A stretch of 54,765 nt of DNA from an uncultured Muribaculaceae bacterium (GTDB taxonomy: Bacteria; Bacteroidota; Bacteroidia; Bacteroidales; Muribaculaceae). The first letter of the stretch is position 1. Every line of letters begins with the position of its first letter. The stretch covers positions 1 through 54,765 of the forward strand of contig CAJTWH010000021.1 in assembly GCA_910579995.1 (NCBI GenBank). Reading direction: 5' to 3'. Of the stretch, positions 17,562 through 25,129 are shown piece after piece. Below the pieces are notes generated by a model. It did no database searches and was not told the origin of the DNA. It worked only from the letters and a program-made list of their open reading frames with translations. The translations under genes and the position numbers were made by a program.

Positions 17562-17597
17562 AAAAAAACCGCCTCTACTTCTTGAAAGCGGAGGCGG
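17562..17597 (-). terminator. terminator before the toxin-antitoxin promoter
   Basis: On the minus strand CCGCCTC...GAGGCGG closes a 15-nt loop and is followed by seven T residues. It would end transcripts from the pectate-lyase-like remnant. Confidence 0.7.
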
Positions 17598-17633
17598 CGT
17601 GTATGTTGCGGTAGGCTGTATTGTTGATGAAGT

Positions 17634-18035
17634 CTATACCCGGCAGTTCTCGATAGTCACGGGGTCGTAGTTGTTGTATGCGTCGCAGTTGAGCACCAGA
17701 TTGTCATTGCCGCGGGTGGCATACACGCCGATACCCATCCCGTCGTGCATATCGACACGCTCTATAATGCAATTGCTGCCTCCGAACAGACCGACGTTGA
17801 TACTCTGAGTGTGGCCGGTCTGAGTCACCTGAATACCTACGATATCAAATCCGCGCAGACGCCAGTAATCAGCCTTGACATAGAAGCCGATTATGCGGTT
17901 TTCTGTCTTTACATCCGAAAGGTCAAAGGTCACCTTCTCTCCTTCGTATGAAGTAATCTCGATTGGATTGTCGGCAGTGCCTTTCTTGTCGAGGTTATAA
18001 ATGCAGTCGTAGGCACTCTCGGCTTTCGAGCGCAT
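17634..18035 (-). pseudogene. fragment of a right-handed beta-helix (pectate lyase-like, PL9-type) protein
   Basis: About 133 residues match the middle of secreted parallel beta-helix polysaccharide lyases. KGTADNPIEITSYEGEKV, GFYVKADYWRLRGFDIVG, HDGMGIGVYATRGNDNLVL and NCDAYNNYDPVT are visible. There is no signal peptide, and the frame ends in an unrelated IENCRV just where the family continues into its catalytic strand (usually an N-x-DGF segment). The frame is nominally open to 18143, but the extra N-terminus is low-complexity and contains a -7 box (TAACTTTG, 18075-18082). It reads as a gene broken at both ends; a short expressed remnant cannot be excluded. Confidence 0.65.
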
Positions 18036-18121
18036 GATCTCGCTGCTCTGAGGCTTATATATGTTTTTGCGATGCAAAGTTAGCAACACACATAAACCAA
18101 AGAAAAGCTTTCGTCGTCCGG

Positions 18122-18138
18122 CGCGGGCGCAGCCCGCG
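18122..18138. repeat. GCGGGCGCAGCCCGC palindrome, copy 1
   Basis: CGCGGGC-GCA-GCCCGCG lies just past the cob(I)alamin adenosyltransferase stop. The 15-base core recurs at 25036-25054, and both copies are preceded by GCTTT(T)CGTC. It may serve as a terminator stem here, though no T-run follows. Confidence 0.5.
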
Positions 18139-18143
18139 TACAC

Positions 18144-18686
18144 TCAGTTTTCCCAGAAGCGCTCGGGAGTGCCGGTCACGTGATTGATAGCCCGCGACAG
18201 CACAAACAGGTAATCGCTCAGGCGGTTCACATAGCGTATGATCTCGGCGTCGACATCCACAAGCCCCGACAAGGTGATGATACGCCGCTCTGCCCGCCGG
18301 GCAACAGTACGCGCCACATTGGCTCGCGCCGAGTCGGCATGGCCGCCGGGAAGCACAAAGCGGTTATGGCGGGGCAATATGCCCTCAAGATTGTCTATAG
18401 CCTCTTCGAGCTCTTTTGTAGCAGAGGCCGGGAAAGGAGCAGGCTGCCATTTCGATGTGGCTTCGGTGGCCAGCGCCGACCCTATGTCGAAAAGCCTGTT
18501 CATGGCCGCGCCCAAGGTGGCATGCGCTCCCTCGGGCAATACTTCTGATGATTCTAAAAGGCCGAGCCACGAATTGAGCTCATCTACGGTGCCGTAGGCC
18601 TCAAGTCGTGGATCGTCTTTGGCAATCCGGGTGCCTCCTACAAGCGAGGTCGTGCCCTTGTCGCCGGTGCGGGTATATACTTTCAT
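18144..18686 (-). CDS. PduO-type cob(I)alamin adenosyltransferase
   Basis: This 180-residue enzyme transfers the adenosyl group of ATP to cob(I)alamin to form coenzyme B12. The N-terminal ATP-binding motif VYTRTGDKGTTSLVGG is intact. DPRLEAYGTVDELNSWLG, the RHNRFVLPGG segment and the C-terminal RRAERRI...RYVNRLSDYLFVLSR helix are all present. Length is standard. Its ATG overlaps the stop of a tiny lipoprotein gene (TAATG). No cobalamin riboswitch was recognised upstream. Confidence 0.95.
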   Translation of the reverse strand: MKVYTRTGDKGTTSLVGGTRIAKDDPRLEAYGTVDELNSWLGLLESSEVLPEGAHATLGAAMNRLFDIGSALATEATSKWQPAPFPASATKELEEAIDNLEGILPRHNRFVLPGGHADSARANVARTVARRAERRIITLSGLVDVDAEIIRYVNRLSDYLFVLSRAINHVTGTPERFWEN

Positions 18687-18805
18687 TATCTGTTGATTGT
18701 TGTATGGATTTGTGGCTCATCATAGTCAATCGACGAGCAGCCCCACGCAGCAAAGAGTATCACTCCCAATAGAGTGTAGAGAAGATATTTGATATACTTT
18801 TTCAT
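18686..18805 (-). CDS. 39-residue putative lipoprotein
   Basis: The peptide starts MKKYIKYLLYTLLGVILF and continues into AAWGCSSIDYDEP, ending ITTINR-like (HTTINR). A hydrophobic segment followed by a lipobox (AAWG-C) suggests a lipid-anchored exported peptide of about 17 residues after cleavage. It sits between the PepSY-like gene (7 bases upstream) and the adenosyltransferase, whose ATG overlaps its stop. Coupling on both sides argues that it is real. Its function is unknown. Confidence 0.6.
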   Translation of the reverse strand: MKKYIKYLLYTLLGVILFAAWGCSSIDYDEPQIHTTINR

Positions 18806-18811
18806 AGCTCA

Positions 18812-19249
18812 TCAATCGTAACGTTGGAATTTGCCGTCTTTATCAAATTTCATCTCTATGCCGTTGCTCAGCTCTATTTCGTAGCCGCCCCGCGTACGCT
18901 CTATGCCTACAATCTTTGCGCCTTTCTGATAATTGGCCACATAGTCGCTTATCGCTGTCGGCACAAAAATTCCCGGCACGCTCTTGCCCCGGGCAGCCTC
19001 GACATCCTTCCAGTTGCCTTTGCTGTCAAATTGGATTTCCGACCCGTCGGTGAGCACAACTTCATATTCGCTCACACGCCCAAAATCTTTATCTATCTTT
19101 ATCACGCTGATTTCAGCCTTGAAAGCCGTATGTATCACATCACGCGCCGCCTGTGGCAGGATGGTGCTGTCATGGGTATATTCATCGGCGTAGGCGGCGC
19201 TGACCGTCGCCACTGCAAGTGCCAGGCAAAGTAATAATTTCTTTATCAT
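18812..19249 (-). CDS. PepSY-like (DUF2874-type) periplasmic protein
   Basis: This 145-residue protein has a signal peptide (LLLCLALAVATVSAAYA). Two half-repeats follow with the pattern 'GYE(I/V)xLxxGxExxFDxxGxW': YEVVLTDGSEIQFDSKGNW and YEIELSNGIEMKFDKDGKF. This is the hallmark of the BLIP-like PepSY_like family common in Bacteroidales. Such proteins are periplasmic and of unsettled role. It begins the short cluster with the small lipoprotein and the adenosyltransferase. Confidence 0.85.
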   Translation of the reverse strand: MIKKLLLCLALAVATVSAAYADEYTHDSTILPQAARDVIHTAFKAEISVIKIDKDFGRVSEYEVVLTDGSEIQFDSKGNWKDVEAARGKSVPGIFVPTAISDYVANYQKGAKIVGIERTRGGYEIELSNGIEMKFDKDGKFQRYD

Positions 19250-19305
19250 AATCTTATTTTTTTAAGGATTGTCATAAAGATTAACACTTGCCTGCGCTGC
19301 TTTGT

Positions 19306-20205
19306 TCAGCGATGGAAGATAATACTGTTCCGGCCTTCGGAATTGACTTTCAGCGTCACCTTGGCCGACTCGATCAGGGGCACATTATGGTCGACATGCC
19401 CGATTGGTGTGTTGAACGCTACAGGATAGTTGTATTCGGCCACCATGTCGCGTATCATGCTCTCCATGTCGGGATGATTGTCATCGGGCTTGTAATCAGT
19501 GAACTGCCCTACCACGAGACCGCGCAATTTGCCGAGCACTCCGCTCAGTTTGAGCTGATAGAGTATGCGCTCTATCTTATAGATAGGCTCGGCCACATCC
19601 TCTATAAAGAGTATCGTGTCGGGCTTGATGATATCGTAGGGTGTGCTGATAAGTTCGGCGAGCACGGCCACATTGCCGCCATAGAGCGTGCCCGTGGCAA
19701 GCCCGGGGCGGTCGTAGGCATGGCCGTCGAAGATGTGCACAGGCCGCTCGCCCTCCAAGATATCGAAGAATGCCGCGATGTCGGGGTCGTCGGCGCCGCG
19801 CTGTATGCCGGCGCACATCAGCGAATGTATGCTCGCTATGCCTTTTGTCGCCATAAGTGCATGAAGCGCAGATATGTCGCTGAAGCCGGCCACCCACTTT
19901 GGGTCGTCGGTCAGCGGCAACTGGTTGAGGCGATCGAGGATATGCACCACGCCGTAGCCGCCGCGGCTGCATAATATAAGCCTTACATCGGGGTCGGCGA
20001 AAGCGGCCTTGAGGTCGGCATAGCGCTCGTCGGCAGTACCGCTGAACTGGCCGTCGGCCCCGAAAGCGTGAGGCATGATCTCCACCCGATAGCCTTGACC
20101 GCGCAATACGGCCGCAGCCTTATTGACGATTTCAGGCTTGATTTTGCCGGCCGGAGAGCAGATGGCTATTTTATCTCCTTTTTTAAGGGGCTTGGGATAT
20201 ATCAT
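19306..20205 (-). CDS. S66 family LD-carboxypeptidase
   Basis: This 299-residue peptidase would remove the terminal D-Ala from murein tetrapeptides during cell-wall recycling. The N-terminal half has ICSPAGKIKPE and the nucleophile motif LILCSRGGYG. The C-terminal half has GTLYGGNVAVL, the acidic LFIEDVAEPIYKIER and PIGHVDHNVPL with the catalytic His. There is no signal peptide, so it is cytosolic. It begins 3 bases after the trmH-like gene and probably shares its transcript with dnaX and the nuclease gene. Confidence 0.92.
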   Translation of the reverse strand: MIYPKPLKKGDKIAICSPAGKIKPEIVNKAAAVLRGQGYRVEIMPHAFGADGQFSGTADERYADLKAAFADPDVRLILCSRGGYGVVHILDRLNQLPLTDDPKWVAGFSDISALHALMATKGIASIHSLMCAGIQRGADDPDIAAFFDILEGERPVHIFDGHAYDRPGLATGTLYGGNVAVLAELISTPYDIIKPDTILFIEDVAEPIYKIERILYQLKLSGVLGKLRGLVVGQFTDYKPDDNHPDMESMIRDMVAEYNYPVAFNTPIGHVDHNVPLIESAKVTLKVNSEGRNSIIFHR

Positions 20206-20208
20206 ATT

Positions 20209-20751
20209 CTAAACTGTTCCTAAAATATTACTGTGACTGTAGATATGCCATAGCGCAACGGCTGCCGATATTGTCACGTTGAGAGAGTGTTTGGTGCCGC
20301 TCTGGGGTATCTCGAGCCAAATATCGGCCGAATCAACGATATCGGGCGCAACTCCGTCGACCTCATTGCCGACAATCAGCGCGTAGGCCTCCCCTTCCTC
20401 CGGGCGGAAATCCTGAAGCGCCACGCTGCCTTTCACCTGCTCAAGACATACAATCTTGAAGCCACGGCTGCGCAGGTCGACCACAGCCTCAGCTGTCGTA
20501 GGGTAATATTGCCAGTCTACCGAGTCTTCTGCGCCGAGAGCCGTCTTGTGGATTTCCACCGACGGCGGCGTGGCCGAAATACCGCAGAGAGCTATCCCGC
20601 CGGCAGCGAAGCAGTCGGCTGTGCGGAAGAGCGAGCCTATATTGTTGAGGCTCCGCACATTGTCGAGCACAACCACGACGGGCATTTTGGCGGCCGCCCG
20701 GTATTGTTCTACCGAGAGCCGCCCCATGTCCCATATTGTCTTTTTCTCCAT
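20209..20751 (-). CDS. SpoU/TrmH-family RNA 2'-O-methyltransferase
   Basis: This 180-residue protein contains the three SPOUT motifs. VVVLDNVRSLNNIGSLFRTADCF is the first, YALIVGNEVDGV the second and IPQSGTKHSLNVTISAAVALW the third; together they form the knotted SAM site. Length fits a single-domain TrmH. The exact rRNA or tRNA target cannot be told. It sits 10 bases after the secreted nuclease gene and 3 bases before the LD-carboxypeptidase gene. Confidence 0.93.
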   Translation of the reverse strand: MEKKTIWDMGRLSVEQYRAAAKMPVVVVLDNVRSLNNIGSLFRTADCFAAGGIALCGISATPPSVEIHKTALGAEDSVDWQYYPTTAEAVVDLRSRGFKIVCLEQVKGSVALQDFRPEEGEAYALIVGNEVDGVAPDIVDSADIWLEIPQSGTKHSLNVTISAAVALWHIYSHSNILGTV

Positions 20752-20761
20752 TGCCGTGTAG

Positions 20762-23152
20762 TTACCGCATGAGTACTGTGCGGGTGAAGTCGCGGCTGCT
20801 CACCACCACAAACTGACCTGCCGAAAGGTCGAAACTGTGCACGCCCTCGCCGAGCAGGCCGTCGAAAACGGTAAGACCGGCAACGGTATAAATGCCTAAG
20901 CGCACACCCGACGCAGCTGTCACTGTCACGACAAGTTTACCGTCGAGGCAATATGCATCCCACTGATGACGCTCGGCCGACGGGTCGGCGACGCCGGCGC
21001 TGTAGTTGCTCACGGCGATGTCGTCCAAGTGCATGCGCGCACCCTCGGTGCGGCGCAGACGTATGCGCACATCGCCGGCCACATTGGCGGTCACGGTATA
21101 CTGCTGCCATTCGGCGTCGGTGATGTTTGCCACACCGGCCTCGCGCCATGCAATGCCGTCGGTGCTGGTTTCTACCGCTATCTTGCTGTCGGCCTCCCCG
21201 GCACTCCATTTCTTGGCCATGAAGCTCACCACTCCGGCGCCTCCGCGCTTGGCCTCGGTCATCTCTATGCCGGTGGTGTTGGTGCTTGCTTTGCCAAGTC
21301 GAAGCGCTGTTGCCGACTCATAACCTGCATCCTGCTTGGGGTCGTGTCCGGCATTATAGATTGTCCACACGGCGGCAGTACCCTCGTAAGTCGTTGTGGC
21401 GTAGGGGCTCGGTAGTCCCCCGGTCTCAAAGTCCTCGAAGAAGCCGGCAGCCGAACCGGCCACACCGCTTACTGTAGTATTGTCGTTGAAATAATCACCG
21501 GCACGGGCTGTCAGAGTCGATTCGAAAGCACCGGCCTCGTCGCTGTTCAGGCGCAGATAGATTCGGCTTTCATCGGGGCTGATAGTGATAGAGCTGCTCC
21601 ATGCGCTGCGGTCAAGCGAAAGCTCGAAAGGCGCACCCACACCGATAGTGATATCGCTCTCTATATTCTCTATCTGCACAAGTATCTCAGCCACTTCCGA
21701 CGGCTCGCCGGGGCTCGTGGTGAAATACAGGTTGCCATCGAAAAGGAAGTCTATAAATGGCTCCGGGGCAGCTGTGGTCACCTTCACGCTGTTGCTGGTG
21801 AACATCTCGCTCCTGAGCGTGTAGGTATATGTGGTGAGAGGCTGCAGATCCTTGACATCGAAATATCCCTTGGCGGCGTCGACACTGCATGGATAGCCCG
21901 GCAGGGGGCCGTTGTCGTCGGTGACGGCGAGGTCATATTTTCCACCCATATCGTCGCCGATATAGGTCCAGTTGGCGCGGAACGACTCTGAGCTGACGTA
22001 AGTGGCAGGCATTGCCGGAAGGCCGTCTACGGTCTCGCCGCTGAGTGTGACGGTTGATTTCACATCGCCCATGGTAAGGGTCATCGTGCCGCTGTGCTTG
22101 CCCAGTGACTTAGGCTCATATTTCACTTTCACCGTTGTGCCGGCATTGGCCTGATCGGCTGAAATAGAGCTTATTGCCGTGGTAAAGTTGCCGCTCACAG
22201 CCACATTCACGGCAGAAGTGGCACCCGTAGTACGCACAGGTATGCTGATGGTGACAGGTACATCCAAGGCTGTCACTCCGAAGTCTACCGTAGAGCCGTC
22301 GACGGGTTGGTTGATGGCTGCACCCTGCTCTCCGGGAGTCCAGCGCTCTGTCTTCTTGTCTCCCCAGATATGCTCTGCAAGCTCGGGATGGTCGATAAAG
22401 GGGTTGCGGTTGCCCTGCACTTCATATACTGCGTCGTTGCGCTTGATTTCCTTGTCGCTGACAGGGTCTTGACGGTGCCATTTCAGCAGCAGGTTCACCG
22501 CCCATGTAGTGAAAAAAGGATAGCTGTTGCCGGCGAGCATGTCGCTCTTCCAGCGCGAGTTGACGTCGTTGTAGCACGTTGCCATATAGAAATATGCGCG
22601 TGCGAAGTCGCCCTTGTATTCATCATCCGGCTCGAAAACCGTGCCGCTGTACCCCGAGAACGTGCTCGCACCGCGGCGGCCGAGAGGTTTCACCGATCCG
22701 CTCGACGCCACGTACGAACCGTTGGCACACTCGCCGAAAGGCAGGTTGCCGCGCTGATTGTTCACATAGCCGTCGGTAGGATAGAGGTGATTGAGGTCGG
22801 TATACATCGGATATCCGTCGTCAAACCAGCTCTTGGGGAAAGAGTGCTCGCGGTTGTAGCAATCGCCGATTGATGAGTAACTGCCGCATTGCTCCTTTTT
22901 ATAGGTCCAGCGCTTGGTCGAATACATATCCCACACCTTGCCGTTCTCGTCAAGGTCGGTGGTCTGGTAGGCCGTCCATACTCCGCTGTAGCTCAGCTGG
23001 GTATGGTCTTCTATAATGTCGCTCAGCGCTTCTATGAGATTCTTGCCGTAATAGCCGCTGGCCGAACTGTAATACATCGACGGGGCTGCCGCAAACGCGC
23101 AGCCCGCAATCGTAGAAATGATTGTGAGGCTTAAGCCGCGAAAATGTCGCAT
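20762..23152 (-). CDS. secreted endonuclease I-family nuclease with T9SS-type sorting domain
   Basis: This 796-residue protein has a signal peptide (LTIISTIAGCAFAAAP). The nuclease domain (about 30-265) carries NREHSFPKSWF with catalytic-site His103, then DLNHLYPTD and RGNLPFGE, as in bacterial EndA/Vvn-type nucleases. Ig-like and FN3-like modules follow, then a jelly-roll domain with MHLDDIAVSN. The C-terminus (about 735-796: LGIYTVAGLTVFDG, FDLSAGQFVVVSS, TRTVLMR) fits a classical T9SS type A sorting domain. It is likely exported to degrade extracellular DNA. It starts 2 bases after the dnaX stop, an odd partner for a replication gene. Confidence 0.87.
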   Translation of the reverse strand: MRHFRGLSLTIISTIAGCAFAAAPSMYYSSASGYYGKNLIEALSDIIEDHTQLSYSGVWTAYQTTDLDENGKVWDMYSTKRWTYKKEQCGSYSSIGDCYNREHSFPKSWFDDGYPMYTDLNHLYPTDGYVNNQRGNLPFGECANGSYVASSGSVKPLGRRGASTFSGYSGTVFEPDDEYKGDFARAYFYMATCYNDVNSRWKSDMLAGNSYPFFTTWAVNLLLKWHRQDPVSDKEIKRNDAVYEVQGNRNPFIDHPELAEHIWGDKKTERWTPGEQGAAINQPVDGSTVDFGVTALDVPVTISIPVRTTGATSAVNVAVSGNFTTAISSISADQANAGTTVKVKYEPKSLGKHSGTMTLTMGDVKSTVTLSGETVDGLPAMPATYVSSESFRANWTYIGDDMGGKYDLAVTDDNGPLPGYPCSVDAAKGYFDVKDLQPLTTYTYTLRSEMFTSNSVKVTTAAPEPFIDFLFDGNLYFTTSPGEPSEVAEILVQIENIESDITIGVGAPFELSLDRSAWSSSITISPDESRIYLRLNSDEAGAFESTLTARAGDYFNDNTTVSGVAGSAAGFFEDFETGGLPSPYATTTYEGTAAVWTIYNAGHDPKQDAGYESATALRLGKASTNTTGIEMTEAKRGGAGVVSFMAKKWSAGEADSKIAVETSTDGIAWREAGVANITDAEWQQYTVTANVAGDVRIRLRRTEGARMHLDDIAVSNYSAGVADPSAERHQWDAYCLDGKLVVTVTAASGVRLGIYTVAGLTVFDGLLGEGVHSFDLSAGQFVVVSSRDFTRTVLMR

Positions 23153-23154
23153 GG

Positions 23155-24888
23155 TCAGATTCTGCGTAATTGAAATTTCTTTATCATTTCACCAATGGCG
23201 GGGTGCTCGTTGATAAGGTCTTCGAGCACTCGGTCGTCGGTCCACATTGTTTTGGGTATGTCGGCGTCGCTCACTTCCGTCTCGAAGCCGACATTGTCAT
23301 TTGAGAGTACGTCGCGCACATGTGCTGTAATGCTGCCAAGCGACTTACCCACCATATCAGCCACAAGTTGCGAGGCACAGCGCAGCAGATACTTGTCGCC
23401 TCCCTGAGCATGGGGAACGATGGCGCTGAGCACCGACCCAAGCACCCGGTCGCTTGCGAAGAGTCGCGTCGCCGAGGTCCATGCCCGTTCGAGATCGGCC
23501 TCTGAGTAGCTGTCGCTGCGGTGTTGCGCCGGGGCTGATGTCGGCGCCGCCGCTGTATATTGTGTATGTGCCTCGCGGGCTTTCATTGCCGCACCGGCAA
23601 GCGACATGCCTCCCAAGGTATACGTGCTGCGCGTCTTGGAAGGTGTGCTCACCGGGGCGGGGGCGACCTTAAGGTCGGTGTGCGGGGCGGCTGCGGGTGT
23701 GGCTGCTGGCGCCGCCTCTTGCGGAGCTACGCTCGTAGAGTATGCTTCGAGCGGTTGTAATTGCCCCTCGCCGGCTCCGGTATCATCGGACGAGGGGCTT
23801 AGTAGTTGGCACAGTTTGATGAGCGTCAGCTCTACCAAAAATTGTTTGTTGCTTGCCGCGCGGAAGTTGAAATCTGCCTCGTTGCAGAGGTCCATCGCTT
23901 TGTATAGGAAAGTCGGATGGAGCTTCGAGGCCCGCTCGGCCATCTGCTGGCGCACATCATCGGTGGCTTCAAGCAACTGAAGTGTGTCGGGATTCTGCGC
24001 CACTGCAAGATCACGCAGATACGACGCCAGACCGTTCACAAAAAATTGCGAGTCGAAGCCTTGGTTGCGTATCTCCTTGTATATCAGCAATGCCTGCGCT
24101 ATATCCTGAGCCACAAAAGCGTCGAGCAGACGGTTGTAATAGCTCTGGTCAAGCACATTGAGATTCTCGATCGTTGCCGCGTAGGTGATATTGCCCTGCG
24201 TCGAAGCCGCCACCTGATCGAAGATCGACAAGGCGTCGCGCATAGCGCCGTCGGCCTTGCGCGCTATCACATTGAGAGCCTCCGGCTCGGTGGTGATACC
24301 CTCGTTCGAAGCCACATGCTGCAGATGAACCACCATATCATTGATCGATATGCGGTTGAAATCATAGATCTGGCAACGCGAAAGTATGGTAGGGATAATC
24401 TTATGCTTTTCGGTCGTGGCAAGAATGAAAATCACATAGCCCGGCGGCTCCTCGAGAGTCTTGAGGAAAGAGTTGAAAGCCGCATTGGAGAGCATGTGCA
24501 CCTCATCGATGATAAACACACGGTAGCGCCCCTGTGTCGGCGGTACGGCCACCTGCTCTATCAGCGCGCGGATATCATCAACGCCGTTGTTGCTCGCGGC
24601 GTCAAGCTCGATGATATTCAGACTCCGGTTTTCATTAAACTGCCGACACGAATCACACTCATTGCACGCTTCTCCCGCGGCCGTGCGGTTGGTGCAGTTG
24701 ATAGTCTTGGCAAAAATACGCGCACACGACGTCTTGCCTACTCCTCGCGAGCCGCAGAAGAGGTAAGCATGAGCCAGTCGGCCGCTGGTGATCGCATTCT
24801 TGAGCGTTCCGGTCAGCGCTTGCTGGCCCACTACGCTGTCAAATGTCGTCGGGCGGTATTTTCGTGCCGATACGATATATTGTTCCAT
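23155..24888 (-). CDS. dnaX: DNA polymerase III subunits gamma/tau
   Basis: This 577-residue clamp-loader ATPase has Walker A FCGSRGVGKTS and a zinc module (CTNRTAAGEACNECDSC). Walker B is FIIDEVHMLS, the SRC motif LSRCQIYDF, and NAFNSFLKTLEEPP lies between them. After residue 365 a low-complexity linker rich in Ala, Pro and Thr leads to a tau-like C-terminal domain. No obvious A-rich slippery site was seen, so separate gamma production by frameshift is not supported. Two tandem promoter-like repeats precede the gene. Confidence 0.95.
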   Translation of the reverse strand: MEQYIVSARKYRPTTFDSVVGQQALTGTLKNAITSGRLAHAYLFCGSRGVGKTSCARIFAKTINCTNRTAAGEACNECDSCRQFNENRSLNIIELDAASNNGVDDIRALIEQVAVPPTQGRYRVFIIDEVHMLSNAAFNSFLKTLEEPPGYVIFILATTEKHKIIPTILSRCQIYDFNRISINDMVVHLQHVASNEGITTEPEALNVIARKADGAMRDALSIFDQVAASTQGNITYAATIENLNVLDQSYYNRLLDAFVAQDIAQALLIYKEIRNQGFDSQFFVNGLASYLRDLAVAQNPDTLQLLEATDDVRQQMAERASKLHPTFLYKAMDLCNEADFNFRAASNKQFLVELTLIKLCQLLSPSSDDTGAGEGQLQPLEAYSTSVAPQEAAPAATPAAAPHTDLKVAPAPVSTPSKTRSTYTLGGMSLAGAAMKAREAHTQYTAAAPTSAPAQHRSDSYSEADLERAWTSATRLFASDRVLGSVLSAIVPHAQGGDKYLLRCASQLVADMVGKSLGSITAHVRDVLSNDNVGFETEVSDADIPKTMWTDDRVLEDLINEHPAIGEMIKKFQLRRI

Positions 24889-24895
24889 GTCGCCA

Positions 24896-24927
24896 CAAAG
24901 ATACGAATAAGCGAGCGCAATGCCAAA
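24896..24927 (-). promoter_or_regulatory. dnaX promoter P1 within repeat unit 1
   Basis: On the minus strand TTTG (24924-24927), 20 nt, TATCTTTG (24896-24903). The -7 box is 7 bases from the dnaX ATG, which would give a very short leader. Confidence 0.65.
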
Positions 24928-24970
24928 TTTATTTGAGCATTGCCGAGCGAAAGTATCTAAGGCCGCAGGC

Positions 24971-25001
24971 CAAAGATACGAATAAGCGAGTGCAATTCAA
25001 A
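24971..25001 (-). promoter_or_regulatory. dnaX promoter P2 within repeat unit 2
   Basis: On the minus strand TTTG (24998-25001), 19 nt, TATCTTTG (24971-24978). It is an exact match to consensus in the second repeat copy. Confidence 0.6.
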
Positions 25002-25066
25002 ATTTATTTTGTAATTGCCGAGCTTTTCGTCCCGGGAGCGGGCGCAGCCCGCTCAGCAAAGCAAAA

Positions 25067-25099
25067 GGCTGCCGGCATATCGCTGATATGCCGGCAGCC
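25067..25099 (-). terminator. terminator after fabF
   Basis: GGCTGCCGGCATATC-GCT-GATATGCCGGCAGCC is a perfect 15-bp stem with a 3-nt loop. On the minus strand it is followed by TTTTGCTTTG. It begins about 30 bases past the fabF stop. Confidence 0.8.
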
Positions 25100-25129
25100 C
25101 CTGTTATATTGCAGAAATAAACCCTCGGC

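Larger units (their letters stand above)
24896..25054. repeat. tandem repeat ahead of dnaX, two promoter-carrying units
   Basis: Two direct copies start with CAAAGATACGAATAAGCGAG at 24896 and 24971. Each continues with GCAAT, an AT-rich loop AAATTTATTT and ATTGCCGAGC. Within unit 1, GCAATGC and GCATTGC, and GATAC and GTATC, make an imperfect palindrome. The second unit runs into GAGCGGGC-GCA-GCCCGCTC (25036-25054), whose core matches 18122-18138. Each unit carries its own consensus promoter toward dnaX. Similar repeats are, from memory, common in this group of Bacteroidales. Confidence 0.7.

Noticed and set aside
18806..19305. Cobalamin riboswitch near the adenosyltransferase
   Set aside because: No B12-box or long structured leader recognised.
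23155..24888. Programmed frameshift in dnaX
   Set aside because: No A-rich slippery heptamer followed by a stop in the -1 frame was found by eye.
24896..25054. CRISPR-like array before dnaX
   Set aside because: Only two direct copies, no regular spacers and no cas genes.
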